DNA of 64,000 bases from Candidatus Accumulibacter propinquus (GCA_016714935.1 JADKBU010000006.1:1-64000), one strand, 5' to 3'; numbered from the stretch's first letter, positions 48,735 through 59,561 are shown. Translations and numbers: made by a program. The notes: generated from the letters alone by a model not told the origin.

Positions 48735-50615
48735 ATGAATCGTTACCCGCTCTGGAAATACGTCATCGTCGCCGTCGCCATGCTGCTCGGCCTGGTATAT
48801 ACCTTGCCGAATTTTTTCGGCGAGTCCCCTGCGGTGCAGGTTTCCAGTGCCAAAGCCACGCTCAAGGTTGACGACAAGACCCGTGAACGCGTCGCCACTA
48901 CCCTCCAGACCGCTGGCGTCGAGCACAGCGGCATCTTCCTGGACAGCAACGGGGTCAAGGTTCGGCTGCGCACCACCGACAGCCAGTTGCAGGCCAAAGA
49001 CCTGCTGGAGAAACAGTTCAACCCGGATGCCAGCAACCCGCAGTATGTGGTTGCACTGAATCTCCTGTCGAGTTCGCCGCAGTGGCTGAGTAGCCTGCAC
49101 GCCCTGCCGATGTATCTCGGCCTGGACTTGCGCGGCGGTGTGCACTTCCTGCTGCAGGTCGACATGAAGGGCGCGCTGACCAAGCGTCTGGATTCAATCA
49201 GTGGCGATCTGCGCAGCCTGCTGCGCGACAAGACCATCCGCCACGCCGGCATCTCGCGCGAAGGCGAGCGTGTGATCGTTCGTTTCCGCGACAGCGAGGC
49301 ACGCAACAAGGGACGGATGGTACTCGAGGACAATCAGTCCGATCTGCTCCTGGCGGACCAGGGTGAGGGCGAGGATCTCAAGCTGGTCGCCACGCTGAAG
49401 CCCGAGGCCGTAAAGCGGATTCAGGAGTTCGCCATCCGGCAGAACATGACGACGCTGCACAACCGCATCAACGAACTCGGCGTCGCCGAGCCGGTAATCG
49501 CCCAGCAGGGCGCCGACCGCATCGTCGTGCAGTTGCCGGGGGTGCAGGACACGGCCAAAGCCAAGGACATTCTCGGCCGCACCGCGACGCTGGAAATCCG
49601 GATGGTCGACGAGACTGCCGGAGCCCTCGAAGCGGCACAGGCGGGCCAGGTCCCTTTCGCCACGGAACTCTACGTTGAACGTGGTGGCATGCCCCTGCTG
49701 GTCAAAAAGCAGGTGGTGCTGACCGGGGACCGACTGACCGACGCACAGCCTGGTTTCGACAACCAGACCCAGGAGCCGGCGGTACATCTCACGCTCGACT
49801 CGGCTGGTGCCCGGATCTTCAAGGACATCACGCGCGACAACGTCGGCAAGCGCATGGCCATCGTCCTGATCGAGAAGGGCAAGGGCGAAGTCGTGACCGC
49901 GCCGGTGATCCGTGCGGAGATCGGTGGTGGCCGTGTCCAGATCTCGGGCCGCATGAGCAGCATGGAAGCCAATGACACCGCACTGTTGCTGCGTGCCGGC
50001 TCGCTGGCAGCACCGATGGACATCATCGAGGAGCGTACCATCGGCCCGAGTCTCGGTGCCGACAACATCAAGAAAGGCTTCCTTTCGACGATGTGGGGGT
50101 TTGCGGCCATTGCCACATTCATGATCGCCTATTACATGCTCTTCGGACTGGTCTCGGTGGTTGCCCTGGCTTCCAACCTGCTGTTCCTGGTGGCTTTGCT
50201 GTCCTTGTTGCAAGCCACGCTGACCCTGCCCGGAATCGCCGCCATCGCGCTGACGCTGGGTATGGCCATCGATGCGAACGTGCTGATCAACGAGCGCATC
50301 CGGGAGGAACTGCGGAATGGCTCGACGCCGCAGGCTGCGATCCACACCGGTTACGAACGGGCCTTCGGAACGATCCTGGATTCCAACATCACCACGCTGA
50401 TTGCCGGCATCGCCCTCCTGATTTTCGGATCGGGTCCAGTTCGCGGCTTCGCGGTGGTGCATTGTCTCGGGATCCTGACCTCATTGTTCTCGGCCGTCGT
50501 CGTCTCGCGTGCGCTGATCAACCTCATCTACGGCCGTCGCCGCAAGGTCGAATCCCTGGCTATTGGTCAGGTCTGGAAACCGGGTAACACCACCGGCAAT
50601 GTCGCCGTCAATTAG
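48735..50615 (+). CDS. secD: Protein translocase subunit SecD
   Basis: 626 residues. An N-terminal membrane helix (YVIVAVAMLLGLVYTLPNFF) is followed by the large periplasmic domain with LGLDLRGGVHFLLQVD, and five C-terminal helices with IALTLGMAIDANVLINERIRE. With SecF it uses the proton gradient to pull secreted proteins across the membrane. Length is as expected for betaproteobacteria. Followed by secF after 12 bases. Confidence 0.97.
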   Translation: MNRYPLWKYVIVAVAMLLGLVYTLPNFFGESPAVQVSSAKATLKVDDKTRERVATTLQTAGVEHSGIFLDSNGVKVRLRTTDSQLQAKDLLEKQFNPDASNPQYVVALNLLSSSPQWLSSLHALPMYLGLDLRGGVHFLLQVDMKGALTKRLDSISGDLRSLLRDKTIRHAGISREGERVIVRFRDSEARNKGRMVLEDNQSDLLLADQGEGEDLKLVATLKPEAVKRIQEFAIRQNMTTLHNRINELGVAEPVIAQQGADRIVVQLPGVQDTAKAKDILGRTATLEIRMVDETAGALEAAQAGQVPFATELYVERGGMPLLVKKQVVLTGDRLTDAQPGFDNQTQEPAVHLTLDSAGARIFKDITRDNVGKRMAIVLIEKGKGEVVTAPVIRAEIGGGRVQISGRMSSMEANDTALLLRAGSLAAPMDIIEERTIGPSLGADNIKKGFLSTMWGFAAIATFMIAYYMLFGLVSVVALASNLLFLVALLSLLQATLTLPGIAAIALTLGMAIDANVLINERIREELRNGSTPQAAIHTGYERAFGTILDSNITTLIAGIALLIFGSGPVRGFAVVHCLGILTSLFSAVVVSRALINLIYGRRRKVESLAIGQVWKPGNTTGNVAVN

Positions 50616-50627
50616 GAACAAGCCAAG

Positions 50628-51572
50628 ATGGAATTTTTCCGGATCAGAAAAGACATCCCGTTCATGCGGCATGCGCTGTTGTTCAACGTCATATCGTTGC
50701 TGACCTTCCTGCTGGCCGTATTCTTCCTTTTCAGCCGGGGTCTGCATCTCTCCGTCGAATTCACCGGCGGGACGCTGATCGAACTGAACTACGCGCAAGC
50801 GGCAAATCTGGAGCAGGTCCGCAGCGGTCTCGGCAAGGCCGGCTACAGCGACTTTTCGGTGCAGAATTTCGGCTCCAGCCAGGACGTGCTGATTCGCCTG
50901 CCGCTCAAGGCCGAGCAGAACACGGCCAAGATCGGCGAGTCGGTCATGCAGGCCCTGCATTCCGAGGCCCCAGGCGCCACCCTGCGACGCGTCGAATTCG
51001 TCGGCCCACAGGTTGGCAAGGAACTCGCCGAGAACGGCGCCCTGGCGCTGCTGCTGGTAGTCATCGGGATCGTCGTCTACCTGGCCTTCCGGTTCGAGTG
51101 GCGGTTCTCGGTATCGGCAATCATCGCCAACCTCCACGACGTGATCATCATCCTGGGTTTTTTCGCCTTTTTCCAATGGGAGTTCTCGCTTTCAGTCCTG
51201 GCAGCGGTGCTGGCCGTACTGGGCTACTCGGTGAACGAGTCCGTCGTCGTATTCGACCGCGTGCGCGAGACCTTCCGAAAGGCCCGCGGTCTGAGCACAC
51301 CACAGGTCCTGGATCACGCCATTACCAGTACCATTTCGCGCACCATCATCACGCACGCCTCGACGCAAATGATGGTTCTCTCGATGCTGGTTTTTGGTGG
51401 CGAGACGCTTTATTACTTCTCTCTGGCCCTGACGATCGGCATCTGCTTCGGGATCTACTCGTCGGTATTGGTCGCCAGCCCTCTGGTCATGTGGCTCGGT
51501 GTCTCGCGTGAGCAATTCATTCGCCCCAAGAAGCAGATCGAAGGTGCAAATGCGGACGGAGCGGTCGTCTAG
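50628..51572 (+). CDS. secF: Protein translocase subunit SecF
   Basis: 314 residues. FFRIRKDIPFMRHALLFN starts the protein; LSVEFTGGTLIELNY is the first periplasmic motif and LAVLGYSVNESVVVFDRVRE the conserved cytoplasmic-loop region; six membrane helices in total. Forms the SecD-SecF heterodimer. Last gene of the operon. Confidence 0.97.
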   Translation: MEFFRIRKDIPFMRHALLFNVISLLTFLLAVFFLFSRGLHLSVEFTGGTLIELNYAQAANLEQVRSGLGKAGYSDFSVQNFGSSQDVLIRLPLKAEQNTAKIGESVMQALHSEAPGATLRRVEFVGPQVGKELAENGALALLLVVIGIVVYLAFRFEWRFSVSAIIANLHDVIIILGFFAFFQWEFSLSVLAAVLAVLGYSVNESVVVFDRVRETFRKARGLSTPQVLDHAITSTISRTIITHASTQMMVLSMLVFGGETLYYFSLALTIGICFGIYSSVLVASPLVMWLGVSREQFIRPKKQIEGANADGAVV

Positions 51573-51687
51573 GTCCCACTGCACGACACAAGGCGTGAAC
51601 AGGCGCACGACAGGAAGATTGGCTGATCACACTGGATTTTAGGGGCCAACGCAGATCTCCCCCCAGCACGGATCACGGAGAGGGACA

Positions 51688-52380
51688 ATGGGTAAGCAAC
51701 GCATCCGGCTTTGGGACCTGCCGACAAGGTTCTTTCACTGGTCCCTGGTAATCCTGGTCCTCGCCTCTTTCGTTAGTGGAAAGCTCGGTGGCAACGCCAT
51801 GAACTGGCATGGAAAGTTCGGCCTGGCGATTCTCGGCTTGCTGACCTTTCGAGTGGTCTGGGGAATCGTCGGCTCGAGCTATGCCCGTTTTGCCCAATTC
51901 TTTCCAACGCCCGCGTCAGTCCTCGCCTACCTCCGCGGTCGATGGCAGGGCGTGGGCCACAACCCGGTAGGCTCATTGTCGGTCTTCGCACTTCTGACCT
52001 TGCTTGGCTTTCAGGTCGGCACGGGCCTTTTCAGCAATGACGACATTGCATTCCACGGTCCGCTCTATGACCTGATCAGTAAGGATCTGAGCGACCGAAT
52101 GGTCAGCCTGCATGGATTGTCGGTCAATCTGCTTCTCGCCATGGTAATTCTTCACCTTGCGGCGATCACATTCTACGCGCGCGTAAAGAAGGACAACCTG
52201 GTCAAGCCGATGCTGACCGGCTGGAAGGAAGTCGACGAGGGCAGCGGCGAGTCGGCTACTGGCGGCGGCCCGCTGGCCTTCCTGGTGGCCTTGCTGATCG
52301 CCATGGTGGCAGTTTATGGCGGCTCCGGCGTATGGCTACCAGCGGCTCCGCCAGCCCCTGTTTCAGTTCCGGCCTGGTAA
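51688..52380 (+). CDS. Cytochrome b561-type membrane protein
   Basis: 230 residues, four to five membrane helices. RLWDLPTRFFHWSLVILVLA, MNWHGKFGLAILGLLTFRVVW and VSLHGLSVNLLLAMVILHLAA place heme-ligand His residues as in the cytochrome b561/Ni-Fe hydrogenase b-type subunit family. Such proteins pass electrons between quinones and periplasmic cytochromes c. It ends with a helix and short Pro-rich tail. It lies convergent to a cytochrome c' gene, a likely redox partner. ATG 51688 is preceded by ACGGAGAGGGACA. Confidence 0.87.
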   Translation: MGKQRIRLWDLPTRFFHWSLVILVLASFVSGKLGGNAMNWHGKFGLAILGLLTFRVVWGIVGSSYARFAQFFPTPASVLAYLRGRWQGVGHNPVGSLSVFALLTLLGFQVGTGLFSNDDIAFHGPLYDLISKDLSDRMVSLHGLSVNLLLAMVILHLAAITFYARVKKDNLVKPMLTGWKEVDEGSGESATGGGPLAFLVALLIAMVAVYGGSGVWLPAAPPAPVSVPAW

Positions 52381-52591
52381 AGCCACTCCCTGCTCCCGGA
52401 CAGCGTAGAAGAACCTCCTGTGGGCGGGCAACGACAGCCGAACAAGCTGCGTAATGACGACAGCGCGGTGCCTTGCGCCCATCACGCCGGCTCGAATTTC
52501 TGGCGGGGTCAACCGGACGAGACGAGCACCGAGATCCCGTTGTTCTACCACTGAGTCACAGCAGAGCGGGCTTTGCAAACTGGCTTTTGGG

Positions 52592-53047
52592 TCAGTCGTT
52601 GCGGAACTTCTCGTGGCAAGCCTTGCAGCTTTCCCCGGTCTTGCCAAACTGCACCTTGATGGCAGCGACGTCACCCGTGGCAGCGACCTTCTGCAACTCA
52701 TTGGCTTCCTTGATGTAAGCCATCGCCAGTTCCTTGACCTTGTCCGGTTCCTTGAAGAACTCGGGTTTGACACGCGTCTTCTGGCCCGCGACATCCTTCT
52801 CTGTCCCCGGTCCAAACAGCGCACCCATGCCAGAGCCAGCCGTCGCCGCAATCACGTTGGCAGACGCCAGCACCAGCTCCTTGTTGTAGGTCCCTTCAAG
52901 GTTGGCCTTGATCTTTCCCATGTTCCAGGCCATGAAACTGTATCCCGCCTTGCGGATTTTGATCATTTCCTCGGGTTTCAGGCCCTGCTGAGCCAGAACG
53001 ACACCAGCAAAACTACCCAGCAACAAGGCAGCAACGAATTTCTTCAT
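52592..53047 (-). CDS. Cytochrome c' (class II cytochrome c)
   Basis: 151 residues from ATG 53047 (TAGGAGAAAGAAG upstream). Signal peptide MKKFVAALLLGSFAGVVLAQ. A four-helix-bundle with the heme motif CKACH at the extreme C-terminus (GESCKACHEKFRND), typical of class II. The N-terminal part reads LKPEEMIKIRKAGYSFMAWN, as in cytochromes c' (helix 1). Members bind NO or CO or carry electrons in the periplasm. The gene stands alone. Confidence 0.92.
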   Translation of the reverse strand: MKKFVAALLLGSFAGVVLAQQGLKPEEMIKIRKAGYSFMAWNMGKIKANLEGTYNKELVLASANVIAATAGSGMGALFGPGTEKDVAGQKTRVKPEFFKEPDKVKELAMAYIKEANELQKVAATGDVAAIKVQFGKTGESCKACHEKFRND

Positions 53048-53178
53048 CTTCTTTCTCCTATAAAATGCAGTGAACAAGCTACCGAAAGGGGTTCTTCCGG
53101 GAAACTTCAATCTGCCTGCGGCACCTCGGACAAGCAAATGCAGGAAACGGGGCAGCAGCCAGGAATCGCCAAACCTGG

Positions 53179-53499
53179 TCAGACAGCAAACACGTGCTTG
53201 GTACGCAAGGTCTTGCGCTCTTCAACAAGCACGAACAGGCGCTCGATGTTCGGGTGCGTACCCGGGTTGACCTGTTCCTCCTCGGCGTACTCGGCAAAGA
53301 GTTCCAGCCCCTTCCTGGCGGCCTCGGGCGTGATGGCGCCGTAGGTCTGAGCGAGGTGGTTGTAGACCGCAACAGAACCCTGACTGCCCGCCCTGTTCTC
53401 GATGGTTGCGACGACCTCGCCTGCTGCATCAAGCAAACAAATGGCTGCAACATGCGAGATACCCGGCAGCTTCTTCAGGTTTTCTGCAAATTTCGGCAC
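53179..53499 (-). CDS. DUF2322 family protein
   Basis: 106 residues from GTG 53499. FAENLKKLPGISHVAAICLL, GSVAVYNHLAQTYGAITPEA, ARKGLELFAEYAEE and HPNIERLFVLVEE match the DUF2322 pattern of short proteobacterial proteins without known function. It begins just 3 bases after the stop of the zinc-ribbon gene and is probably cotranscribed with purB. Confidence 0.82.
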   Translation of the reverse strand: MPKFAENLKKLPGISHVAAICLLDAAGEVVATIENRAGSQGSVAVYNHLAQTYGAITPEAARKGLELFAEYAEEEQVNPGTHPNIERLFVLVEERKTLRTKHVFAV

Positions 53500-53502
53500 C
53501 TC

Positions 53503-53834
53503 TCATTCCTTCCGGCTTCGTATCGCCCCAAGGACGATGCCCATCGCCGCGCAGGCAAGGGTAATCGCCAACACCGATTCGCCGGTGGCCTGCTCGGGGC
53601 CGACGATCGACGACCAGACGGCCGCAGACAGGCCGCCCGCCAGCAAGCCAAATACCCCGCCGATAAAGGCTCCACGCCTGTACGCTCCACGCCGACCGTC
53701 TTCGCCACAGCAATGCGGGCAATACAGTGAGCCTCCGGGCACAAGTTGCTCACAACTCCGGCAGAAGATCATCTCCGGCACAGGCCCACCTGATGACTGC
53801 GCTTGATCATGCTCTGGACTGGACTCGGGGGACA

Positions 53835-53835
<1 letters not shown>
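53503..53835 (-). CDS. Small zinc-ribbon membrane protein
   Basis: 110 residues from ATG 53835, which overlaps the purB stop (ATGA), so it is coupled to purB. A zinc ribbon (FCRSCEQLVPGGSLYCPHCC) is followed by two hydrophobic segments (GAFIGGVFGLLAGGLSAAVW and SVLAITLACAAMGIVLGAI). No function is known; the longer reading from 53880 would overlap purB and is not needed. Confidence 0.7.
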
Positions 53836-55241
<1,406 letters not shown>

Positions 55242-55285
55242 TTACCCGCCTGCGGAATACGCCCGTAAACCGGATACGACCGCGA

Positions 55286-55294
55286 TGCTATAAT
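55286..55294 (+). promoter_or_regulatory. Extended -10 promoter of the GST gene
   Basis: TGCTATAAT at 55286-55294 is a perfect extended -10 (TGnTATAAT), predicting a start near 55301 and a short leader with AATCAGGAAGCC before the ATG at 55325. Confidence 0.6.
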
Positions 55295-55324
55295 TGTCTT
55301 GAAATATTTACAATCAGGAAGCCA

Positions 55325-55933
55325 ATGAAGCTTATCGGATCACTGACCAGTCCCTTCGTCCGCAAGGCGCGTGTCGTTCTGGCCGAGAAAAAGATCGACT
55401 ACGAATTCGAGATCGACTCACCATGGACCGCGGAAAACCAGGTCGCGAACGTAAACCCGTTGGGCAAGATTCCGGTCCTGGTGCTCGACGACAACACCGT
55501 CCTCTTCGATTCACGCGTTATTGTCGAATATCTCGATAACGTTGCGCCAAACAACAAGTTGATGCCTGGTCCGAATCGCGAACGCAGTGAAGTCAAGCGC
55601 TGGGAAGCCCTCGCAGACGGCATGTGCGACGCCGCAGCACTGGTTTTCCTGGAAAGGAAGCGGCCCGTCGCACAGCAAGGGACCGAATGGCTCGCCCGCC
55701 AGAACGAGAAGATCATCCGCAGTCTGCAGTTCATGTGCGACGAACTTGGCGACAACACCTGGTGCATGGGAACGCATTTCTCTCTGGCCGATGTCGCAGT
55801 TGGCTGCGCCCTAGGCTATCTTGCCTTCCGCTTTCCCGAAATTGACTGGCGGGAAAAGCACCCCAACCTCGCGCGCCTCTACGACAAGCTGATGCGGCGA
55901 CCGGCTTTTGTGGAGACCATCCCGCAAGGATGA
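55325..55933 (+). CDS. Glutathione S-transferase family protein (YibF-like)
   Basis: 202 residues. Thioredoxin-like N-terminal domain (KLIGSLTSPFVRKARVVLAE, NPLGKIPVLVLDDNTVLFDS with the cis-Pro and the Ser of the glutathione site) and helical C-terminal domain (FSLADVAVGCALGYLAFRFP). Closest in pattern to the YibF-type GSTs. The physiological substrate is unknown. Monocistronic under an extended -10 promoter. Confidence 0.9.
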   Translation: MKLIGSLTSPFVRKARVVLAEKKIDYEFEIDSPWTAENQVANVNPLGKIPVLVLDDNTVLFDSRVIVEYLDNVAPNNKLMPGPNRERSEVKRWEALADGMCDAAALVFLERKRPVAQQGTEWLARQNEKIIRSLQFMCDELGDNTWCMGTHFSLADVAVGCALGYLAFRFPEIDWREKHPNLARLYDKLMRRPAFVETIPQG

Positions 55934-56098
55934 CCGGCATTCGGTCAAAGCGGCGTGGCACAGGCTGCCTGCGGCCGCCCACCGGGAGCACGCCCACCAG
56001 CAGGTAAAACCCCTTCCAATGTAATCCCCGTTCGACGCTGATCTGTCCAACCTTCAGACGGCATGCACCGCTTGCTGTACGGCCAATCGATTCCGGTT

Positions 56099-57067
56099 TC
56101 AGCCCTTGCTGCCGGGCACGGGAGCCGCGGGCGGGGTCATTTTTCCGGCGTCGATTCCCCCTGCTCCGACTTCCACCGCATCGCCCTTGCCGTCTTCCTG
56201 CAATAGCGACTCTTCCGACCGTTTGTTCAGGACCACGATGCTGATGCGCCTATTGATCGAACTGAGTGGATCATTCTTGTCGAAAAGGACCGTCGACGCC
56301 AGTCCAACCACCCGCAAGACCTTGTGTTCATCCATGCCGCCGACGATCAATTCGCGGCGCGAAGCGTTCGCCCGATTGGCAGAAAGCTCCCAGTTAGAGA
56401 AGCCTTTGTCGCCACCACCGAATTGAGCCGCGTCGGTGTGACCCGACAGACTCAGCTTGTTGGGCACGGCATTCAATGCCTTCCCGATCTCGCGCAGGAT
56501 CACTCGCGTGTAGGGCTTCAGTTCGGCGCTGCTGGTGTCAAACATCGGTCGGTTCTGCTCGTCAACGATCTGAATTCGCAACCCCTCGCTGGTAATGTCA
56601 ATCAGGAGTTGACTCTTGAACTGCTTGAGCGCCGGATTGCTCTCGATCAACTTTTCGATATTCTCCTTGAGTTCGGCGAGAACGACTTTTTCGCGTTCTT
56701 CAAAGGCCTTGCGTGCCATCTCGGCATTGGTTTCCTTGAGGTTCAATGCCTTGTTCGCGGACTCGACATCGCCACTCTTGACCTGCCCCGCAGTCCGCGT
56801 CAGGTCCTTGCCGCCCCCCTTCAGCACACTCGAGCTGTCACCGGTCCCCGAGCCACCGGCCGAGGCAATCTTCAAGGGATTCTGGAAATAGTCCGCGATC
56901 CCTTTCAGGTCGCCGCTGGCCGTCGACCCCAACAGCCACATGAGCAGGAAGAAAGCCATCATCGCCGTGACGAAGTCGGCATAGGCGATCTTCCACGCCC
57001 CACCATGGTGTCCGCCAGCAACCTTCTTGATGCGCTTGATGACAATCGGCCGTACGTCGTCGCTCAT
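56099..57067 (-). CDS. motB: Flagellar motor stator protein MotB
   Basis: 322 residues. GGAWKIAYADFVTAMMAFFL carries the membrane helix with the proton-accepting Asp. A linker and plug region lead to the OmpA-like peptidoglycan-binding domain (KLSLSGHTDAAQFGGG, NWELSANRANASRREL, LSSINRRISIVVLNK). Together with MotA it forms the proton channel that powers flagellar rotation. It follows motA by 31 bases. Confidence 0.96.
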   Translation of the reverse strand: MSDDVRPIVIKRIKKVAGGHHGGAWKIAYADFVTAMMAFFLLMWLLGSTASGDLKGIADYFQNPLKIASAGGSGTGDSSSVLKGGGKDLTRTAGQVKSGDVESANKALNLKETNAEMARKAFEEREKVVLAELKENIEKLIESNPALKQFKSQLLIDITSEGLRIQIVDEQNRPMFDTSSAELKPYTRVILREIGKALNAVPNKLSLSGHTDAAQFGGGDKGFSNWELSANRANASRRELIVGGMDEHKVLRVVGLASTVLFDKNDPLSSINRRISIVVLNKRSEESLLQEDGKGDAVEVGAGGIDAGKMTPPAAPVPGSKG

Positions 57068-57098
57068 TCACCCACTCCACTCAATCGAAAAGGCAGGC

Positions 57099-57956
57099 TC
57101 ACTTGCCCTTACGGTTCTTGAGTTCCTCCTCAAGTTCGCGGAACGTCGGACGAACTGCGGCAACCAGCGTTTTGCGCCCGAATTCGACTGCCACCTGTGG
57201 CGCATAGCCCGACATCGACGCCAACAGCACGACCTTGATGACCTGGTAGATCTTCGACCCGTCCTGAGCTTTCTGCTCAAGGAGATTGGCCACCGGAGAA
57301 ACGAAGCCATAAGCGATCAGAATACCCAGGAAAGTGCCGACCAGCGCTCCTCCGATCATCTTGCCTAGCACCGCCGGGGGTTCGCCGACGGAACCCATGA
57401 CATTGACCACCCCCATGACAGCCACGACGATACCGAAAGCCGGCACCGCGTCCGCGACCTTCGACACCACATGGCCGGGTGTCTCGACCTCGTGATGGTG
57501 TGTCTCGATTTCGATATCCATCAGGTTCTCGATCTCGATGGCATTGAGGTTGCCGCCGACCATCATGCGCAGATAATCGGTAATGAACTCCATGACATGG
57601 TGGTCGCTGGCAAGCGACGGGTATTTTCCGAAGATCGGGCTGTCCTTCGGATTTTCGACGTCGTTCTCAATCGACATCAAGCCTTCCTTGCGCACCTTGG
57701 CCAGGATCTCGAAGAGCATGGCCAGCAGATCGACGTACAACACCTTGGTAAACTTCGAGCCCTTGAAGATCCCGGGCAAGGCTCCTACTGTCGTCTTGAT
57801 GACACTGATGTCGTTGGATGCCACGAACCCGCCGATTGTCAGGCCGACGATCGCCACGTATTCGAGCGGCACCCACAGCGCGGCCAGGCTCCCATGCACC
57901 GCATAGGTCCCCAACGCGGATGCCAGAATGATCACGTACCCAACAATCAGAAACAT
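57099..57956 (-). CDS. motA: Flagellar motor stator protein MotA
   Basis: 285 residues with four membrane helices. FLIVGYVIILASALGTYAVH is the first helix; the cytoplasmic loop has KVRKEGLMSIENDVENP with the charged residues that contact FliG; PAFGIVVAVMGVVNVMGSVG carries the conserved Pro. It is the non-polymer-anchored part of the stator. Only motAB of the flagellar genes is in the window. Confidence 0.96.
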   Translation of the reverse strand: MFLIVGYVIILASALGTYAVHGSLAALWVPLEYVAIVGLTIGGFVASNDISVIKTTVGALPGIFKGSKFTKVLYVDLLAMLFEILAKVRKEGLMSIENDVENPKDSPIFGKYPSLASDHHVMEFITDYLRMMVGGNLNAIEIENLMDIEIETHHHEVETPGHVVSKVADAVPAFGIVVAVMGVVNVMGSVGEPPAVLGKMIGGALVGTFLGILIAYGFVSPVANLLEQKAQDGSKIYQVIKVVLLASMSGYAPQVAVEFGRKTLVAAVRPTFRELEEELKNRKGK

Positions 57957-58122
57957 CCGACCCCCCTTGTCATTGCGCGCGGCGCGTGCATCGCCGACCT
58001 TGGCTCGTCATTGTCGCGCATTGTAGCCAGATTGCGAACCACCGATCGCATGCGGCTTCCCCCGCAGCACGAATCAGATAAACTTGCCGGGTAATCCAGC
58101 AAACTCAAAGGGACTTGGACCC

Positions 58123-58662
58123 ATGAATTTCTGCAGTCAATGCGGCGGAGCGGTCAGCCTGCTGATCCCCAAGGGCGACAATCTGCCACGTCACGTTTGT
58201 CAGTGCTGCGGGACGATTCATTACCTCAACCCCAAGCTGGTGATCGGCTGTGTAGCCGAGTGGGAAGATCGGATCCTGCTTTGCCGGCGTTCGATTGCGC
58301 CGCGATACGGCTTGTGGACGCTGCCAGCCGGATTCATGGAAAACGGCGAATCGACAAGCCAGGCAGCGGTCCGTGAAACGCTTGAGGAGGCATGTGCGCG
58401 GGTCGAGATCCTGCAGCTTTTTTCGCTCGTAAATGTACCGCACATCAACCAGGTTCACCTGTTTTACCGCGCCCGCCTGCTCGACAAGGCTTTCTCTGCC
58501 GGCCAGGAAACCCTGGAAACGGCACTGTTCTCGGAGGACTCCATACCGTGGCAGGAAATCGCTTTCCAGAGTGTGGCGTTATGCCTGCGTGCCTACTTCT
58601 CCGATCGCAGTGCCGGTCGCTTTGTGTTCCACGAAGAGGATCTGCTTCCCGCCGCGGCCTAG
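58123..58662 (+). CDS. Nudix hydrolase with N-terminal zinc ribbon
   Basis: 179 residues from ATG 58123. The zinc ribbon (FCSQCGGAV and HVCQCCGTIHYLNP) resembles that of the NudC-like NADH pyrophosphatases. The Nudix box reads GFMENGESTSQAAVRETLEE followed by ACA, so the catalytic Glu residues are present but the conserved Gly near the end of the box is Cys. Substrate is likely a nucleoside diphosphate derivative, not determined. It converges on the TonB-like gene with a 4-base overlap of the coding ends. Confidence 0.87.
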   Translation: MNFCSQCGGAVSLLIPKGDNLPRHVCQCCGTIHYLNPKLVIGCVAEWEDRILLCRRSIAPRYGLWTLPAGFMENGESTSQAAVRETLEEACARVEILQLFSLVNVPHINQVHLFYRARLLDKAFSAGQETLETALFSEDSIPWQEIAFQSVALCLRAYFSDRSAGRFVFHEEDLLPAAA

Positions 58663-59369
58663 CGATCGCTCTCGCGGATGAATTCGATCGGTAGCACGAA
58701 GCGAAAATCTCGACCCTTGAGACTATCCGGCAGCATGGTCGTCAGCGATGCCTGTTCAATCATCGACAGGGCCTGCTCATCCAGGAGCGAGTGTCCACTG
58801 GAACGGACAAGCGCAGGCTGCGGCCTCTGCTGCCAACTGGTCATGCTGACCGCCACCTCGACAGTACCCTCCCAGCCGCGCTCGATTGCCAGCACCGGAT
58901 AACGCTTGAAGCGACGCGCAGCAATTGCCAGTGACACACGATATTCGCGCAGAGCGTCAGCGCTGACGCCTTCGCCGACTGCCGACAAATCTCTGCCATG
59001 TGCTGGCGGCGATACCTCTGGCGGCGGCGCAAGTTGCTGAGGCGGTATCTTCGCCAAGTTCGGCGGTGCCGGCTTTGCAGCGAGGGTGCTCGACCTTGTC
59101 GGCGTACGCGCCGCACTGAGCGGCTGCGCCGCCGGTGGCGCTGCCTGCTTACTCCCTGATTCACTGCCCAGCGCCGGCAAAGGCATCACCTGCCCTCCTG
59201 GGAGCACCTGCTCCGGAAACCTCAGCACCCCTTGTATGACTCTGCTCGGCACTGCAATGCGCAGCGCAGCGGCCGGCAGGATAGTCAGCAGGCAGCAGGC
59301 ATGCACCAGCAGCGATGCCAGCAGCGCCAGATACAGGCTGCGGCGACCGTCCACAGCTTGGTCGAGCAA
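58659..59369 (-). CDS. TonB-like energy transducer protein
   Basis: 236 residues from TTG 59369. N-terminal membrane anchor (YLALLASLLVHACCLLTILP), a Pro-rich periplasmic segment (PPQQLAPPPEVSPPAHG), and a C-terminal domain with YPVLAIERGWEGTVEVAVSM and SLLDEQALSMIEQAS, the fold of TonB C-termini. It would transmit proton-motive force from ExbB-ExbD to outer-membrane receptors. No exbBD is here, so it may be an additional TonB paralogue. The start codon is uncertain. Confidence 0.78.
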   Translation of the reverse strand: MLDQAVDGRRSLYLALLASLLVHACCLLTILPAAALRIAVPSRVIQGVLRFPEQVLPGGQVMPLPALGSESGSKQAAPPAAQPLSAARTPTRSSTLAAKPAPPNLAKIPPQQLAPPPEVSPPAHGRDLSAVGEGVSADALREYRVSLAIAARRFKRYPVLAIERGWEGTVEVAVSMTSWQQRPQPALVRSSGHSLLDEQALSMIEQASLTTMLPDSLKGRDFRFVLPIEFIRESDR

Positions 59370-59417
59370 GTCATGGCCGAACCGAAGCGGCGCGCGAAGC
59401 CGCGACGGTCCGCCTTT

Positions 59418-59558
59418 CTATTTACGCGCGTGCAGTTGATCTTCGCGTATTTTCTTGCTGAAAAAAAACGAAAACCATCCCGCCATGCCAATCACAAAAA
59501 CAATCACGAACAGGCTGAACAAGCCGTAGTCACTCGAAAATAGCAAATCCCAAGCCAT
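59418..59558 (-). CDS. DUF3149 family small membrane protein
   Basis: 46 residues, reading AWDLLFSSDYGLFSLFVIVF after the start Met. ATG ATG occurs at 59561 and 59558; the second is better spaced from AGGAGG. A single membrane helix (SLFVIVFVIGMAGWFSFFF) is followed by a basic tail KKIREDQLHARK. The pattern matches DUF3149, small proteins of unknown function in betaproteobacteria. Its ribosome-binding site lies inside the end of fixH, so it is coupled to the ccoG-fixH unit. Confidence 0.75.
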   Translation of the reverse strand: MAWDLLFSSDYGLFSLFVIVFVIGMAGWFSFFFSKKIREDQLHARK

Positions 59559-59561
59559 CAT

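Noticed and set aside
52470..52565. tRNA-like sequence on the - strand (TGACTCAGTGGTAGAAC and ATTCGAGC segments)
   Set aside because: The D-arm and T-loop-like words are present, but the acceptor, anticodon and T stems do not pair when I try to fold them. At most it is a decayed tRNA fragment.
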